Shown: positions 62,504 through 64,000 of the stretch, piece after piece
Position numbering within the stretch: the first letter of the stretch is position 1
Layout of the letters: each line of letters starts with the position of its first letter
From: Xanthobacteraceae bacterium 501b
Lineage (GTDB): Bacteria; Pseudomonadota; Alphaproteobacteria; Rhizobiales; Xanthobacteraceae
Assembly: GCA_000378025.1 (NCBI GenBank)
Contig: KB899087.1
Coordinates: 930,001 to 994,000 of the forward strand
Direction: 5' to 3'
Length of the DNA stretch: 64,000 bases
Translations under genes and position numbers: made by a program
The notes under the pieces: generated by a model
What the model was told of the DNA's origin: nothing
Database searches by the model: none
The model's input: only the letters and a program-made list of their open reading frames with translations

Positions 62504-64000
62504 TGGCGACAATCGCGCTCATGTTCAGTGGGCTGGGCTTGTTCTTCATCGGGGTACGCGGCCTCTCCGCCAATCTCGTGCCGCTTGTCGGGCGACGGGC
62601 CCGCGCCGCTTTCGCGCGTGCGCTGCGTGGCAATGTCAGCGCCGCGCTCAGCGGCACGCTGGCGGGGATGATCACCCAGAGCTCCACCGCCGTGTCGTGG
62701 ATCGTTGTCTCCTTCGTGCGCGGCGGTGTGCTGACCGATGGGCCGGCGCTGCTGGCGCCAAGCTGGGCCAATGTCGGCACCTCGCTGCTGCCGCTGATCG
62801 TCGCCGTCGATACCTCGACCGCTGCCGGCCTCGTCATCGGCGTCGTCGGCTTCATGACCTATTTCCGCCTGGCGCGCGGCGACCGCATGCGCAACGTGCT
62901 GGAAGCGGCGCTCGGCGCCGGGCTTCTTCTGTTCGGCATGCATCTGGTCTCCGTCGCTGTCGGCCCGATGCGCGAGGCGTTGCTGGGCCATCCCTGGTGG
63001 GAGCAGGCGGTGGAGAATCCCTGGCTGCTGGCGCTGATCGGCGCCGGCTTCTCGGTGGCGGCGCAATCCTCCTCGGTGGCTGCGGCGCTGGCGGTGGCGG
63101 CGGTGGGGGGCGGCCTGCTGGATTTCGGCACGGCGCTGCCGCTGATCGCCGGGGCCAATGCGGCCGGGATGATCAACAATGCCGTGCTGATACCCGGCGA
63201 GACCCGGCCGGGCCGGGTCGTGTTCGCGCTGCAGGTGGTGCAGAAGGGCGCCGGCTCGCTGCTGCTGGTGGCGCTCGCCCTCGTCCTCGCTTGGCGCCCC
63301 GATCTGGTCAACGCGCTGGTCGACCCGGGGCAGGGCGATGTCGGTGCGGCGCTGGCGCTTATCTTCCTGGCGGCGCAGATCGGCGGCGCGCTGATGTCTG
63401 CCCTGCTGGAGGGACCGACCCGCCGCATCGTGGCCCGGCTGTTGCCGATGAACGCGGTGGAGACGCTGTCCCAGCCCGCCTTCCTGCTGCGCGAGGCGCT
63501 GGGCGACACCGAGGCGGCGCTCGACCTGTCCATGCGCGAGGTGGCGCGCCTGAGTGGCCGGCTGCCGCAGATGATCGAGCATGTGCGCGAGGAGGGCGAT
63601 CCCGCCACGCCCTCGGCCGCCGTGCTGCGCGCCGCCGGGGCGACCTTGACCGAAACCACACGCGCCTATCTCGCGTCGCTGCTCGACGCGCCGCTGGCCC
63701 GTGACCAGGTGGCGGTGGCACTGCTGCTCGACGACGCGGCCAACAATGCCGGCGCGCTGCACGAGGCGCTTGCCGACTATGCCCAGGAGGCCGCCCATGT
63801 GCGCGCCGTGCCGACGGCGCAACGTCTGAACGAGGCGCTGCACCTGCTGCTGAGCGCGGTGGCCGATCATGCCGACAGCCTGGGGGCAGAGGAGCCGGAA
63901 CTGGTGCTGGCCCTGCTCGGTCATCGCGACCGGCTGATGGAGGATCTGCGCCAGCGCCTCTCGGCGCAGAGCGACCTGACCGCCGAGGAGCAGAACGCGC
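62504..64000 (+). CDS. Na/Pi cotransporter family protein, cut by the window edge
   Basis: The frame from ATG 62504 (AAGGTAGG upstream) stays open for 499 codons to the edge. It shows paired Na_Pi_cotrans repeats with MITQSSTAVSWIVVSFV and VAAQSSSVAAALAVAAV, eight or so membrane spans, then a helical PhoU-like region (from about residue 330: REVARLSGRLPQMIEHVRE). It probably imports phosphate with sodium, the PhoU-like part controlling it. The stop is outside the window. Confidence 0.88.

Noticed and set aside
1..64000. CRISPR array or rRNA genes
   Set aside because: I saw no regularly spaced direct repeats with unique spacers, and no rRNA-like sequence.

Overview
The window is GC-rich DNA from an alphaproteobacterium. 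The gene set fits the order Hyphomicrobiales, most likely a Xanthobacteraceae-type genome: trifunctional PutA with an N-terminal DNA-binding domain, the DUF3126 and gamma carbonic anhydrase genes next to cysE, BTLCP transglutaminase-like and Zn-finger proteins, and PAS/REC hybrid kinases. This placement is inference from gene content, not from a marker gene alignment.

Bases 1-11754 form the right-hand part of an integrated mobile island. It ends in a 57-base 3' fragment of a tRNA-Leu(UAA) gene (11698-11754), which I read as the attachment site. No integrase is in view; it should lie beyond the left edge. Genes visible in the island: a truncated secreted protein at the edge, a chimeric pseudogene, a cargo block (DUF2235 putative phospholipase, a TIR-domain protein with a coupled partner, an IS5-type remnant, and a secreted/membrane-anchored pair), then a mobilisation backbone: a small conserved protein, an orphan DNA methyltransferase, a ParDE toxin-antitoxin, an SH3 lipoprotein-like protein, and a MobA/MobL relaxase. 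Just upstream of the relaxase is a sequence with the layout of an RSF1010-type oriT. The cargo block is flanked by two direct copies of a backbone leader segment (1446-1682 and 6644-6882). The island therefore looks like an integrative mobilisable element carrying a candidate defence cargo.

From 11.8 to 23 kb is an unusual periplasmic redox cluster. It holds an allene-oxide-cyclase-barrel protein, a LodA-like CTQ oxidase with a twin-arginine signal and its LodB flavoprotein, a dihaem cytochrome c with a two-subunit molybdenum hydroxylase (IorAB type), and a multicopper oxidase fused to an FG-GAP beta-propeller.

From 23 to 31 kb is a polyamine-type ABC importer operon (ATPase, Tat-exported binding protein, two permeases) ending in an SDR dehydrogenase, opposite a LuxR regulator. 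A membrane protein and a choloylglycine-hydrolase-type amidase follow. At 31.2-36 kb is a ytcA-mdtN-mdtO-mdtP-like tripartite efflux operon, then glutamate decarboxylase, a strong terminator, and PutA with likely autoregulatory operators.

From 41.7 to 64 kb is mostly ordinary chromosome: flavin monooxygenases, a DMT transporter, cysE, gamma-CA, a GNAT gene broken by one amber codon, rhomboid, CBS, hisI, folE, an IscU/NifU-like scaffold, yidD, thrS, a three-gene phosphorelay cluster (REC-PP2C, PAS-HK-REC-REC, single REC), and a partial Na/Pi cotransporter at the right edge. Intergenic hairpin repeats recur near 42.8, 52.7 and 57.7 kb.
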